Shown here: piece by piece, positions 16,771-24,790 of the stretch
Numbering within the stretch: position 1 is the first letter of the stretch
How the letters are laid out: each line of letters begins with the position of its first letter
Assembly: GCA_017427545.1 (NCBI GenBank)
Contig: JAFRSO010000063.1
Location: 1 to 37,326 of the forward strand
Source of the DNA: Selenomonadaceae bacterium
GTDB taxonomy: Bacteria > Bacillota > Negativicutes > Selenomonadales > Selenomonadaceae
Length of the DNA stretch: 37,326 bases
Direction of reading: 5' to 3'
Position numbers and translations under genes: made by a program
Notes under the pieces: model-generated
Told to the model about the DNA's origin: nothing
The model's database searches: none
What the model saw: the letters and a program-made list of their open reading frames with translations, nothing else

Positions 16771-17748
16771 TGCTAAAGAATGGCAAATGCGTTGCAGAAT
16801 ATTGCTGTTGACATAATCACACGCAACGCCGATAGCTGAACAAATCGCTTTTTCGTCCGAGGAGCCGTGACTTATCACGCAACAGCCATTGACGCCCAAA
16901 AGCGGTGCCCCGCCATTTTCCGAAACGTCAAGCCGCTTTGACATGTTCTTGAACGTCGCGGCAAGAAGTTCATGCCCTAAAAGTTTTATCCCGCCGTTAT
17001 GAGTAAGCTCTTCCGTCAACAGCTCCATAATCGTCAAGGCAAGCCCTTCACCGAATTTAAGGACGACATTTCCAACGAAGCCGTCACAAATCACCACGTC
17101 AAATTTTCCGCGGGGAATATCGCGACCTTCAGCATTGCCCGCAAAATTTATCGTCTTGAGATTTTTCAGCAGCTGATAAGTTTCTTTAGCCTGTTCATTA
17201 CCTTTAGTCTCTTCCTCGCCGATGTTGAGCAATGCGACGGAAGGATTTTTAATTTTCAGGACGTGTTCGGCATAAAGCGAACCCATAATGCCGCTTTGAA
17301 TCAAATGTTCGGGCTTGCTGTCGACATTGGCACCGCTGTCCAAAAGGAGAGTTGTACCGCTCGGCGTGGGAATAGGCGTAGCGATTGCGGGGCGTCCGAT
17401 GCCTTGAATCCTCCTCAAAATCAGTTGAGCCGCCGCGACTGATGCGCCCGTCGAACCCGCCGAAAGTACCGCGTCACATTCCCCGTCCTTAACCATTTTT
17501 GTTGCCACGACGATTGACGAATCTTTCTTGACACGAACGGCGTCGGCAGGGTGTTCGCCCATTTGAATTACTTCGGAGGCGTGACGAATCGTTATCGGCA
17601 AATCTGTTTCCGGAAGGTAGCCGCGAATTATTTTTTCGTCGCCGACCAAAATTATTTCGCACGGATATTTTTTTGCTGCCAACACTGCGCCCTTGATGAT
17701 TTCAGCCGGGGCATTATCACCGCCCATGGCGTCGACTGCTATTTTCAC
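16762..17748 (-). CDS. plsX: Phosphate acyltransferase
   Basis: Makes acyl-phosphate from acyl-ACP, the first step of phospholipid synthesis with PlsY. The N-terminal MKIAVDAMGGDNAP and the later SAGSTGA and CDGFVGNVVLK are diagnostic. I chose the GTG start (328 aa) that gives the classic N-terminus, with GGGAG eight bases before it; an ATG five codons earlier overlaps this site. A terminator stands between rpmF and plsX, so plsX may depend on readthrough or a promoter not seen. Confidence 0.95.
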   Translation of the reverse strand: MKIAVDAMGGDNAPAEIIKGAVLAAKKYPCEIILVGDEKIIRGYLPETDLPITIRHASEVIQMGEHPADAVRVKKDSSIVVATKMVKDGECDAVLSAGSTGASVAAAQLILRRIQGIGRPAIATPIPTPSGTTLLLDSGANVDSKPEHLIQSGIMGSLYAEHVLKIKNPSVALLNIGEEETKGNEQAKETYQLLKNLKTINFAGNAEGRDIPRGKFDVVICDGFVGNVVLKFGEGLALTIMELLTEELTHNGGIKLLGHELLAATFKNMSKRLDVSENGGAPLLGVNGCCVISHGSSDEKAICSAIGVACDYVNSNILQRICHSLALT

Positions 17749-17767
17749 TGCTTCCGCTCCCATCTGT

Positions 17768-17798
17768 AAAAAAAATGAGCAGGTTCAAAATGCCTGCC
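17768..17798 (-). terminator. Rho-independent terminator between rpmF and plsX
   Basis: On the minus strand GCAGG, a nine-base loop and CCTGC are followed by a run of eight T (17768-17775). The five-pair stem may be leaky and let some transcripts reach plsX. Confidence 0.65.
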
Positions 17799-17816
17799 CA
17801 AATCAATTCCGTATCC

Positions 17817-17993
17817 TTAAGCCGTTTCGATGACTTCTTTTCCGTCATAGTAACCGCATTCCAGGCACACATGGTGTGGGAGTTTAGGTTCATGGCATCT
17901 CGGACATTTTACATAGTTCGGAGCTTCCAACTTCCAATTTGCACGCCGCCTGTCGCGTCTGCACTTACTCAATTTTCTCTTAGGTGCCGCCAA
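17817..17993 (-). CDS. rpmF: Ribosomal protein bL32, TTG start
   Basis: A 58-residue large-subunit protein: MAAPKRKLSKCRRDRRRANW at the start, then a zinc ribbon with Cys30, Cys33, Cys43 and Cys46 and the typical GYYDGKEV near the end. The frame has a stop immediately before codon -1, and the only start giving the family N-terminus is a TTG. No Shine-Dalgarno is visible before it, because the end of a decayed mobile element stops about eight bases upstream. The gene lies between yceD and plsX as in most Bacillota. Confidence 0.9.
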   Translation of the reverse strand: MAAPKRKLSKCRRDRRRANWKLEAPNYVKCPRCHEPKLPHHVCLECGYYDGKEVIETA

Positions 17994-17999
17994 AGCTTA

Positions 18000-18240
18000 A
18001 CACCGTTACTGAAAACTTACAAAGAGTTTTAACTCTTAAGTTTCATTCCTGCTTCGCCGCGCCCGCTTTTGCCGAGGCTACTCACGTTTGGTATGACGCT
18101 CCACAGGCTTAACTTCCCCGCTAACGTACGGGTACATATCGCAAAAATTCGCGATACCAGTAACTTCCTGTCCTTTCATAATATTTACCAAAAAATTTTT
18201 CAACGTACAAATCGCCATTGCTTGCTTCTCGCTTAATAAC
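18000..18240 (-). mobile_element. Decayed tnpB 3' end and right end (copy 1)
   Basis: About 240 bp between yceD and rpmF is closely related to 37095-37326. Read on the minus strand it carries broken fragments of what looks like the C-terminus of an IS200/IS605-type TnpB (ACGA, then AKAGAAKQE), interrupted by several stops. The segment ends in a hairpin, with AAGAGTT pairing with AACTCTT, and then CAGTAACGGT just before the rpmF TTG. TnpB identity is my reading from the short ACG(E)...KQE pattern and is not certain; the relation of the two copies is directly visible. Confidence 0.5.
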
Positions 18241-18258
18241 AGATTTGTCGTCTAAGCC

Positions 18259-18738
18259 TTACAGTTTCGTAAAACTTTCGCTTAAATTACTTTTGAACCC
18301 CTTCAACGCCGCGAGTTTGGGGTTGACAATAAATTTATCGCAACCGCAATCGCCCTCGTTCAAATTCGCACCGCACACAGGACATAAGCCCTTACAGTCC
18401 GCCTTGCAAAGATTTTTCATGGGTTGCGCGGCAAGCAGAATATCCCGCAAAAGTTCAGTCACGTCAAGCAAATCGTCCACAGCCGCTGACTTGTCAAACT
18501 CTTCCTCGAAGTCGTGAGTTTGATTCTCTTCGGCTTGAGCAAGACACCTGTCACAAGTGAAAACTTTTTTGCACTCAATGCGTCCGCGAACGATAAAACA
18601 TCTTCCGACATCTTCGACCTCGCCGGTGATTTTTATATCGCCCTTGAAGTCGTCCAAATCCTCGTCGAAAAGTTTTTGAGCCGTGCCGCTGAACTCGAAA
18701 GGAACATTACCGCCCCTTGCCGTTAGCACTTTCGGCAT
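18259..18738 (-). CDS. YceD/DUF177 family protein
   Basis: A 159-residue protein of the DUF177 (YceD) family, almost always next to rpmF and linked to large-subunit rRNA metabolism. Conserved cysteines are in FTCDRCLA and in CKADCKGLCPVCGANL followed by GDCGC. I start at MPKVLTARGG, with AAGGGCGG nine bases before it. A TTGACA/TAAAAT promoter-like pair overlaps this start. The usual short gap to rpmF is here stretched to about 260 bp by a mobile-element remnant. Confidence 0.88.
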   Translation of the reverse strand: MPKVLTARGGNVPFEFSGTAQKLFDEDLDDFKGDIKITGEVEDVGRCFIVRGRIECKKVFTCDRCLAQAEENQTHDFEEEFDKSAAVDDLLDVTELLRDILLAAQPMKNLCKADCKGLCPVCGANLNEGDCGCDKFIVNPKLAALKGFKSNLSESFTKL

Positions 18739-18765
18739 TTTACAACACCGCCCTTTTCGTGTCAA
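18737..18765 (-). promoter_or_regulatory. Possible promoter overlapping the yceD start
   Basis: TTGACA (18760-18765), 17 bp, then TAAAAT (18737-18742) on the minus strand. The spacing is ideal, but the -10 overlaps the ATG of yceD, so transcripts from it would lack that start. It could serve a shorter yceD or only rpmF. Confidence 0.4.
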
Positions 18766-18781
18766 TAGGAATCGGGGATTG

Positions 18782-19011
18782 GTTACTGCACGATTTTATT
18801 TGATAAACTTTCTTTGTGTTTAAATCTACTTTTCTTTGCTTGTCCAAAGAAAAGTAGCAAAAGAAAAGACACCTCGCAGGGGCGTTTAGTCCTCATTGCT
18901 CCAACGTTACGACTACCCGCAACCGCCCGTGCCGCTAACGACGCTTCCTGCGTCGTGGTCGCGGCGGCCGTCATCCTTGACGGCCTCTAAAGTCCGTTAC
19001 TGCACGATTTT
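18782..19011 (-). mobile_element. MITE-like hairpin element with 16-bp direct repeats
   Basis: GTTACTGCACGATTTT occurs at 18782-18797 and again at 18996-19011, where it is the end of glyQS including its stop codon. Between them are three perfect hairpins: 13-bp arms CTACTTTTCTTTG/CAAAGAAAAGTAG (18826-18857), 7-bp arms ACGACGC/GCGTCGT (18938-18956) and 8-bp arms GGCCGTCA/TGACGGCC (18966-18985). There is no gene in it. The direct repeats look like a target duplication made on insertion. Similar CTTTTCTTTG hairpins recur in unrelated bacterial genomes, as far as I recall. Confidence 0.65.
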
Positions 19012-21975
19012 TCCGAAGTCGGCGATTTTTGCCAACAGGTCATCTATCGACTTGAGCAGCGCGAGCCGATTTTGTCTGACCGTTAAATTTTCGTCCATGA
19101 CCATGACTGAATCGAAGAAAGAATCTATCGGCGTGGAAAGTTTTTTGAGCACGTCGAGTGCGCCGAGAAAATCTTTCTTGTCGACGAGTTCATCAGCCGC
19201 AACTTTAATTGCCGCAAATGCTCCGTACAAAACTTTTTCCGCGTCGATGGTGAACAATTCGGAGTTGAGTTCGGACGTTTCAGCTTTCTTGGCGAGGTTG
19301 CCGACACGTACAAACGATTGGATAATTTTCGTGGCGTCGGGAATTTTGAGGAATTGTTCAACGGCCGCCGCCTTCAACGTGACTGCAAAAACGTCGTCCA
19401 CGTCATCAATCACCGCGTCGATAACGTCATAGCGCGTCGAATTGCCCAGAACATTTTTGACGCGCAGCCGCATGAAGTCCGCAACTTCCTGCTGAATTTT
19501 TTCGCGACCGACGACATCCGTAATGTTGAGCAAATCCATTGAAGTTTCGACGACTTCAGCAATCGACAGCGACCAACGTGCGCTGCTCAAAAGATTGACG
19601 ATACCCAATGCTTGTCGACGAAGTGCGAAGGGATCTTGCGAACCTGTCGGGACAAGTCCTCTGCTGAACGTGGCGACAATGTTATCAATCTTATCGGCAA
19701 GGCTCAAAATTTTTCCGGCAGTAGTTTTAGGTTGAGCATCGCCGGCAAATCGCGGCATGTAATGTTCATCAATCGCCGCGCAAACTTCGGAGTCTTCGCC
19801 ATCGAGTTTGGCATATTCGCGACCCATGACGCCTTGCAGTTCGGTAAATTCGGTAACCATGCCCGTAACCAAATCCGCCTTGGAAAGTTCAGCCGCACGA
19901 ATCGATTTTGCCGCGTCAACGCCGACCATTGCAGAAATTTTTTCTACGAGATTAACCAGGCGTTCAGTCTTCTCGTAAACGGTGCCGAGACCTTCTTGGA
20001 AGACGACGGTTTTGAGTTTTTCACGATGAGCCGCCAAAGATTTTTTCCTGTCCTCGTTGAAGAAAAATTGCGCGTCCTCAAGTCTGGCCTTCAAAACTCG
20101 TTCGTTGCCGTGCTGAACAATATCGAGATAATCTTTGCCGCCGTTACGAACCGTGATGAACAGCGGCATTAACGCGCCGGAATTTTTCACGGGGAAATAG
20201 CGTTGATGATCGCGCATGGGAGTTATCACGGCTTCGGCGGGCAGTTGCAAATATTTCGTCTCAAATTCGCCCGCAAGTGCCGTCGGATATTCGACGAGAT
20301 AAAGCACCTCTTCCAACAGATCGTCAGTAATTTCAGCCGCACCGCCCTTAGACTTCGCAACGTCGTTAATCTGGTTGACGATAAGTTCGCGGCGTTGATT
20401 TTGGTCGACGATGACAAAATTTTTCGCGCAGTCGTCGACGTAATCAGCCGCCGTTGAAATGTCAAAATCGCCCTTGCTCAAAAATCTGTGACCGCGAGAA
20501 GTTCTGCCGCTAGTGACGTTGGCAACCTCAAACGGGATAATTTCTTCGCCGAAGAGTGCAACAATCCACCTCAACGGACGAATGAATTTGAAGTCGAGAC
20601 TGCCCCAGCGCATGTTGTTGGGGAAATTCAAATCGAAAATAATTTTCGGCAGGAGCGTCTTGAAAATTTCTGCGGAAGGCTTGCCCTGCTCACGAATCAC
20701 GGCGTAAATATAACCGTCGCGGGTGATTAAATCTTCGGGCTGAACTTTCTGTCCGCGAGCAAAACCGATTGCCGCCTTGGAAGGTTTGCCGTCCTTGTCG
20801 AAGGCGATTTTCACTGAAGGGCCACGCTTCTCCGCCTCAACATCAGCTTGAGTGACCGCCACGTCATCAATCAGCAACGCCAATCTGCGCGGCGTACCGA
20901 GAGTTTTAATTTCGCCGAAGTTGATACGCGCCTCCGACAAAGATTTTTCCGCCAAAGTTTTCAGCTGATTTAAAATTCCGGGCATGGCGTGCGCAGGAAT
21001 TTCTTCCGTGCCGATTTCGAGGAGTAATGTGGAGTTAGCAGTTAGGAGGTAGGAGTTAGGAGTTGGGGTATTCTCATCATAACTCCTAACTCCTAACTTC
21101 TCACTCCTAACTTTCATCAGCGGATAGCCGAGTTTTTCACGCTGTTTAAGATAAACTTCGGCGCACATGCGAGCCAACTTCCTCACGCGCCCGATAAAAG
21201 CCGTCCGCTCACTGACACTGATAGAACCGCGTGCGTCCAAAAGATTGAACGTGTGCGAGCATTTCAAAACATAATCGTAGGCGGGGTGAACGTAGCCGAG
21301 TTTGATAATCCTGACAGCTTCCGCCTCGTATTTGTCGAACAGCTCAAAAAGTAAATCCTCGTCGCTCAAATCGAAGGCGTAACTTGTCTGTTCAAATTCA
21401 TTTTGGTGGAAGACATCGCCATAAGTGACACCTTCCGCCCACTCAACGTCATAAACATTTTCGACGCCCTGAATGTACATTGCGAGCCGCTCAAGCCCAT
21501 AGGTTATCTCGACGGCGACGGGCTTAACGTCTTGACTGCCGACTTGCTGAAAATACGTGAACTGCGTTATCTCCATGCCGTCCAGCCAAACTTCCCAACC
21601 GAGTCCCCACGCGCCCAAAGTCGGCGACTCCCAGTTGTCCTCGACGAACCGAATATCATGCTTGGCCGCCTCAATGCCGATTGCCGCGAGACTTTCCAAA
21701 TAAAGTTCCTGAATGTTATCGGGCGACGGTTTCATAATCAGTTGCAGTTGATGATGCTGATAGAGGCGATTGGGATTGTCACCGTAGCGACCGTCAGCGG
21801 GTCTGCGTGAAGGTTCCGTGTAAGCAACGTTCCAAGGCTCCGGTCCGAGTACGCGCAAAAATGTAAACGGGTTCATAGTGCCCGCGCCCTTTTCGATGTC
21901 GTAAGGCTCCGCGATTATGCAGCCCTTGTCCGCCCAAAATTTTTGTAAGGCGAAAATTAATTCCTGATATTTCAA
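18997..21975 (-). CDS. glyQS: Glycyl-tRNA synthetase, alpha and beta fused in one chain
   Basis: Charges tRNA-Gly. Residues 1-286 are a complete alpha subunit ([31 protein letters not shown]) and residues 316-992 a complete beta subunit beginning [18 protein letters not shown]. The subunits are separate genes in most bacteria, although natural fusions exist (for example in Chlamydia). Here the linker, residues 287-315 ([20 protein letters not shown] and on), is encoded entirely by a heptad-repeat palindrome at 21031-21115, so the fusion probably arose through that element. The start is a TTG nine bases after AGGAGG. The stop codon lies in a 16-bp sequence duplicated downstream. Confidence 0.95.
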   Translation of the reverse strand: MKYQELIFALQKFWADKGCIIAEPYDIEKGAGTMNPFTFLRVLGPEPWNVAYTEPSRRPADGRYGDNPNRLYQHHQLQLIMKPSPDNIQELYLESLAAIGIEAAKHDIRFVEDNWESPTLGAWGLGWEVWLDGMEITQFTYFQQVGSQDVKPVAVEITYGLERLAMYIQGVENVYDVEWAEGVTYGDVFHQNEFEQTSYAFDLSDEDLLFELFDKYEAEAVRIIKLGYVHPAYDYVLKCSHTFNLLDARGSISVSERTAFIGRVRKLARMCAEVYLKQREKLGYPLMKVRSEKLGVRSYDENTPTPNSYLLTANSTLLLEIGTEEIPAHAMPGILNQLKTLAEKSLSEARINFGEIKTLGTPRRLALLIDDVAVTQADVEAEKRGPSVKIAFDKDGKPSKAAIGFARGQKVQPEDLITRDGYIYAVIREQGKPSAEIFKTLLPKIIFDLNFPNNMRWGSLDFKFIRPLRWIVALFGEEIIPFEVANVTSGRTSRGHRFLSKGDFDISTAADYVDDCAKNFVIVDQNQRRELIVNQINDVAKSKGGAAEITDDLLEEVLYLVEYPTALAGEFETKYLQLPAEAVITPMRDHQRYFPVKNSGALMPLFITVRNGGKDYLDIVQHGNERVLKARLEDAQFFFNEDRKKSLAAHREKLKTVVFQEGLGTVYEKTERLVNLVEKISAMVGVDAAKSIRAAELSKADLVTGMVTEFTELQGVMGREYAKLDGEDSEVCAAIDEHYMPRFAGDAQPKTTAGKILSLADKIDNIVATFSRGLVPTGSQDPFALRRQALGIVNLLSSARWSLSIAEVVETSMDLLNITDVVGREKIQQEVADFMRLRVKNVLGNSTRYDVIDAVIDDVDDVFAVTLKAAAVEQFLKIPDATKIIQSFVRVGNLAKKAETSELNSELFTIDAEKVLYGAFAAIKVAADELVDKKDFLGALDVLKKLSTPIDSFFDSVMVMDENLTVRQNRLALLKSIDDLLAKIADFGKIVQ
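21031..21115 (-). repeat. Translated heptad palindrome joining GlyQ and GlyS
   Basis: Arms of GTTAGGA/GTGAGAA units and CTCCTAA/CTCCTAC units around ATGATGAGAATACCCC. It is read in frame to give the linker peptide that includes [13 protein letters not shown]. The same element is translated in the same frame at the end of glpA. Confidence 0.9.
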
Positions 21976-21990
21976 ACGAGTTGACCTCCT

Positions 21991-22019
21991 CTGTTAGCTA
22001 CTAGCTACTAGTTCCTAAA
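21991..22019. repeat. Heptad-repeat array in the glyQS leader
   Basis: Three to four units of (A/G)CTAGCTA/TTAGCTA type, ending in a TAGTTCC unit, between the glyQS promoter and its ribosome binding site. Confidence 0.6.
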
Positions 22020-22048
22020 CTTATAGCAAATGACGGTTGCAATGTCAA
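22020..22048 (-). promoter_or_regulatory. glyQS promoter
   Basis: On the minus strand a consensus TTGACA (22043-22048), 17 bp, then TATAAG (22020-22025). It lies just after the toxin gene and about 45 bp before the TTG start. Confidence 0.8.
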
Positions 22049-22050
22049 AA

Positions 22051-22308
22051 TTATTCGTAATGTCCTTTGCAAGAAATAATGTTAGGATAGCCATTCTCAT
22101 CAATTTTATAAATGAGTCGATTCTTTTCATCAATGCGACGAGACCAGCCGTCTTCATGCTTTAATTTTTCCGGTTTGCCAATACCTTTATCAACGCCGTT
22201 ACGCTCAACATCTTTCAGCAAATCATTAATGCGCTTAAGCGTCTTGCGATCTTGTGTCTGCCAATAAATATAATGCGCCCAACCGGGGTCAGACCAAAGT
22301 TTGTTCAT
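22051..22308 (-). CDS. Toxin, Txe/YoeB family mRNA interferase
   Basis: An 85-residue RelE-fold toxin that in this family cuts mRNA on the ribosome. It shows the YoeB pattern YWQTQDRKTLKRINDLL, GIGKPEKLK with Glu47, GWSRRID with the arginines, and CKGHYE with His83 and Tyr84, which match the catalytic residues of E. coli YoeB. I start at MNKLWSDPGW, after GAGGTGG; this ATG is 20 bases inside the antitoxin gene, the usual overlap. It looks intact and active. Confidence 0.92.
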   Translation of the reverse strand: MNKLWSDPGWAHYIYWQTQDRKTLKRINDLLKDVERNGVDKGIGKPEKLKHEDGWSRRIDEKNRLIYKIDENGYPNIISCKGHYE

Positions 22309-22540
22309 CTTCCACCTCAATCAAATCATGAAAATGACCGTAGCCGTCGTTAATTTGCTTAAAGCCTCTTTCGAGCATAGCCAAGTAGCAAGCGTTGCGC
22401 AGAGCTTTGAACACGTCGACGCCTTTACCTTCCGCGAACTGTTTATCCAACTCCTCCTTAAAAAGCGTCAACTCGCGCGGCGCAAAATTTATCGGCTTGC
22501 TTAAGTCAAGATTGTCTTGGTCAAGCATTTGCATTTCCAT
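22289..22540 (-). CDS. Antitoxin of the YoeB-type pair
   Basis: An 83-residue acidic protein directly before and overlapping the YoeB-like toxin. It is not a clear Phd/YefM sequence; I see a DNA- or toxin-binding style helix region (LTLFKEELDKQFAEGKGVDV) and an acidic C-terminus (DLIEVEDEQTLV). The antitoxin call rests mainly on position and overlap. It begins four bases after the MqnE-like gene, with GGGAG in that gene's end, so expression of the pair seems tied to the radical SAM operon. Confidence 0.75.
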   Translation of the reverse strand: MEMQMLDQDNLDLSKPINFAPRELTLFKEELDKQFAEGKGVDVFKALRNACYLAMLERGFKQINDGYGHFHDLIEVEDEQTLV

Positions 22541-22544
22541 TTTA

Positions 22545-23630
22545 TCAACTCCCCAATTCGTTATAAAAACTGTCGCGTTCGACGGGCTGATAACCGCACT
22601 CCGAAATAATTTTTTTCAACGCCTCGCGTGTGATTCCTGCCGAAGATTTTGCCCCCGCCGCATGAATAATTTTTTCTTCGCCGATTGTGCCGTCCAAATC
22701 ATCAGCCCCGAAACTCAACGCCAGCTGTGCTATCGGCAACGTCAGCATAATCCAAAACGCCTTGAAGTGGTCGAAGTTGTCGAGCACCAATCTTGACAGC
22801 GCGAGCATTTTTAAATCTTCCCATGAGCCGACACGCCGCAGATTGAATTTTTTCCCAAGCTCCGTGTTTTCGGGGTGGAAGGGAAATAACATCATCGCCA
22901 TAAATCCGCCGGTCTCATCCTGCAAATTTCGCAACTTCAACAGGTGGTCGACGCGCTCTTCAATCGTCTCAATGTGCCCGTACATAATCGACGCGTTCGA
23001 CCTCAAGCCGAGATTGTGAGCCGTGCGCATGACTTCAAGCCACTCCGACGCTGAACATTTTTTCGGGCAGATAATTTCCCTAACGCGGTCTGATAAAATT
23101 TCTGCACCGCCGCCCGCCAAACTCGTCACGCCCGCCGTAATCAATTCGCGCAAAATCTCCGAAAAACTTTTGCCGCTGATTTTGCTGAAGTTCACAATTT
23201 CAACGGGAGTAAAGGCATTAATCCCGACATGCGGCAGAATTTTTTTCACCATTAGGACAGCGTTCAAATAATAATCAAAATTTTTATCGGGGTGCAGTGA
23301 GCTGACGATATGAATTTCTTTAAGGAACAAGGAAGAAGGAATAAGGAACAAGTTTTTTTCGAGGTCGGCAAGTTCAAGCGTGAAGGCGCGATTGTCGCCG
23401 CTTCGACATTGATACGCGCACAGGGGACAATTCGCGCTGCAAACATTCGTTAAATTTATGTGGCGGTTGACGGTGTAAAAAATTTTTTTGCCGGACTTCG
23501 ACTCCTTGACACGCCGCGCACTTTCCGCCAGATACAAAAGGTCGTTGTCCTCATAAAGCGCAAGAATTTCATCACGCTCAAGCCTTCCGCCCGAAGAAAT
23601 TTTTTCCTTGGCAGAGTCCAAAATATTCAT
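22545..23630 (-). CDS. MqnE-like radical SAM enzyme (copy 1)
   Basis: Resembles aminofutalosine synthase, which acts in the futalosine route to menaquinone. The iron-sulfur cysteines are Cys64, Cys68 and Cys71 (NVCSANCPLC). Family marks are HIVSSLHPDK, AGGGAEILSDRVR, SNASIMYGHIETIEERVDHL, LRNLQDETGGF and SFGADDLDGTI, the last being MqnE- rather than MqnC-like. Residues 93-104 (NLFLIPSSLFLK) are encoded by an AAGGAAC heptad array. The ATG overlaps the stop of copy 2 (ATGA). Whether this copy makes aminofutalosine or does a related reaction is open. Confidence 0.8.
   Translation of the reverse strand: MNILDSAKEKISSGGRLERDEILALYEDNDLLYLAESARRVKESKSGKKIFYTVNRHINLTNVCSANCPLCAYQCRSGDNRAFTLELADLEKNLFLIPSSLFLKEIHIVSSLHPDKNFDYYLNAVLMVKKILPHVGINAFTPVEIVNFSKISGKSFSEILRELITAGVTSLAGGGAEILSDRVREIICPKKCSASEWLEVMRTAHNLGLRSNASIMYGHIETIEERVDHLLKLRNLQDETGGFMAMMLFPFHPENTELGKKFNLRRVGSWEDLKMLALSRLVLDNFDHFKAFWIMLTLPIAQLALSFGADDLDGTIGEEKIIHAAGAKSSAGITREALKKIISECGYQPVERDSFYNELGS
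23323..23353. repeat. Heptad-repeat array inside an MqnE-like gene
   Basis: Four units of AAGGAA(C/T/G) on the plus strand, read on the minus strand as NLFLIPSSLFLK. Its unit is identical to the intergenic arrays at 8779 and 14721. The protein segment has the same length as in the paralogue, so the array seems to have replaced rather than lengthened the sequence. Confidence 0.7.
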
Positions 23631-24721
23631 TTGATGATTCTCCTGATGTTGAAGTTGCTGTCGACGGCGGCGGGCACTCGTCCTGCCTCGCGGATAATTT
23701 TTATAATCTCGTCTTCGGCCAGTGAACGCGGAGAAGTTGCTCCGGCGTCATGCAAAATATTTTCGCGGTGAATCGTCCCGTCAATGTCATTCGCCCCGAA
23801 ACTCAACGCCACTTGCGCAACCGGCACCGTCAACATTACCCAATACGCCTTGATGTTCGTGAAGTTGTCGAGCATGAGCCGTGAAATTGCAATCGTCCGC
23901 AAGTCGTCCCACATTGACGTTTGCTTGATATTTTTTTCCAGCGCGGTATTTTTCGGCAGGAACGGGAAGCAGATAAACGTTTGAAATCCGCCGGTCTCAT
24001 CTTGAAGGTCGCGCAGTCGGATTAAATGTTCGACGCGTTCGGCAAAAGTTTCAATATGCCCGTAAAGCATGGAGGCGTTAGTTTTTATTCCGAGTTTATG
24101 AGCCGTCCGAGCGACATTGAGCCATTGATCGGCAGTAGCTTTTTTCGGGCAAAGTAAATTTCTCACGCGGTCGGTTAAAATTTCTGCACCGCCGCCGGCA
24201 ATCGTCTCAAGCCCCGCCGCTTTAAGCCGAATCAAAATTTCTTCGACACTCAAGCCCGAAATGTCAGCGAAATGTTGAATCTCAACGCCCGTGAAGCCTT
24301 TGATGTGGAGCCGCGGAAATTTCTCGTGAAGAACTTCGACGAACTCCAAATAATTTTCAAAAGTCCACGTCGGGTGCAGACCGCTTACGATATGCAAGCC
24401 GGATAAATGCGGGTCGCGATTTGCCTCCTCAACAAGTTTAATCGCGTCGTCAATCGTCATGGCGTAAGCACCTTTATCGGCGGCGTCGCGTCCGAAGGCA
24501 CAAAATTTACAGCGCGCCTTGCAAATATTCGTAAGGTTGACGTGGCAGTTGACGTTGTAGTAAACGAGGTAGCCGCAAATTTTTTTTCGCACGTAATCGG
24601 CCAAAACTCCGAGCCAACTCAAATCATTGCAGGCAAATAAAATTTCTCCGTCCTCACGACTTAGCCGCTTGCCATTCAAAACCTTTCGTTCAATTTTCTC
24701 AAGCTCTCCTCTTACAAACAA
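23627..24721 (-). CDS. MqnE-like radical SAM enzyme (copy 2)
   Basis: Closest to aminofutalosine synthase (menaquinone by the futalosine route). The cluster cysteines are Cys67, Cys71 and Cys74 (NICKARCKFCAFGRD). It also has HIVSGLHPTW, AGGGAEILTDRVR, SMLYGHIETFAERVEHL, LRDLQDETGGF and SFGANDIDGTI. I start at a TTG with ACGGAGGG eight bases before it (364 aa), because the frame upstream would cross the divergent promoter and maturase gene. This copy keeps the CKFCAF form typical of MqnE, so it is the better candidate for the true enzyme. It is coupled to copy 1. Confidence 0.82.
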   Translation of the reverse strand: MFVRGELEKIERKVLNGKRLSREDGEILFACNDLSWLGVLADYVRKKICGYLVYYNVNCHVNLTNICKARCKFCAFGRDAADKGAYAMTIDDAIKLVEEANRDPHLSGLHIVSGLHPTWTFENYLEFVEVLHEKFPRLHIKGFTGVEIQHFADISGLSVEEILIRLKAAGLETIAGGGAEILTDRVRNLLCPKKATADQWLNVARTAHKLGIKTNASMLYGHIETFAERVEHLIRLRDLQDETGGFQTFICFPFLPKNTALEKNIKQTSMWDDLRTIAISRLMLDNFTNIKAYWVMLTVPVAQVALSFGANDIDGTIHRENILHDAGATSPRSLAEDEIIKIIREAGRVPAAVDSNFNIRRIIK

Positions 24722-24753
24722 AATTTTTTCCCTCCGTTCGGTTAGTCGAAAAT

Positions 24754-24783
24754 ATTTTATCACACCGCGAAAATTTTTTGTAA
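24754..24783 (-). promoter_or_regulatory. Promoter of the MqnE-like operon
   Basis: On the minus strand TTACAA (24778-24783), 18 bp, then TAAAAT (24754-24759). It is a moderate match and is divergent from the RiPP promoter 8 bp away. Confidence 0.5.
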
Positions 24784-24790
24784 CAAAATC

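Noticed and set aside
18783..18974. Open frame of 63 codons in the gap after glyQS
   Set aside because: It lies within the hairpin element; its end matches glyQS only because of the 16-bp direct repeat, and its FFGQAKKS-type stretch is translated hairpin.
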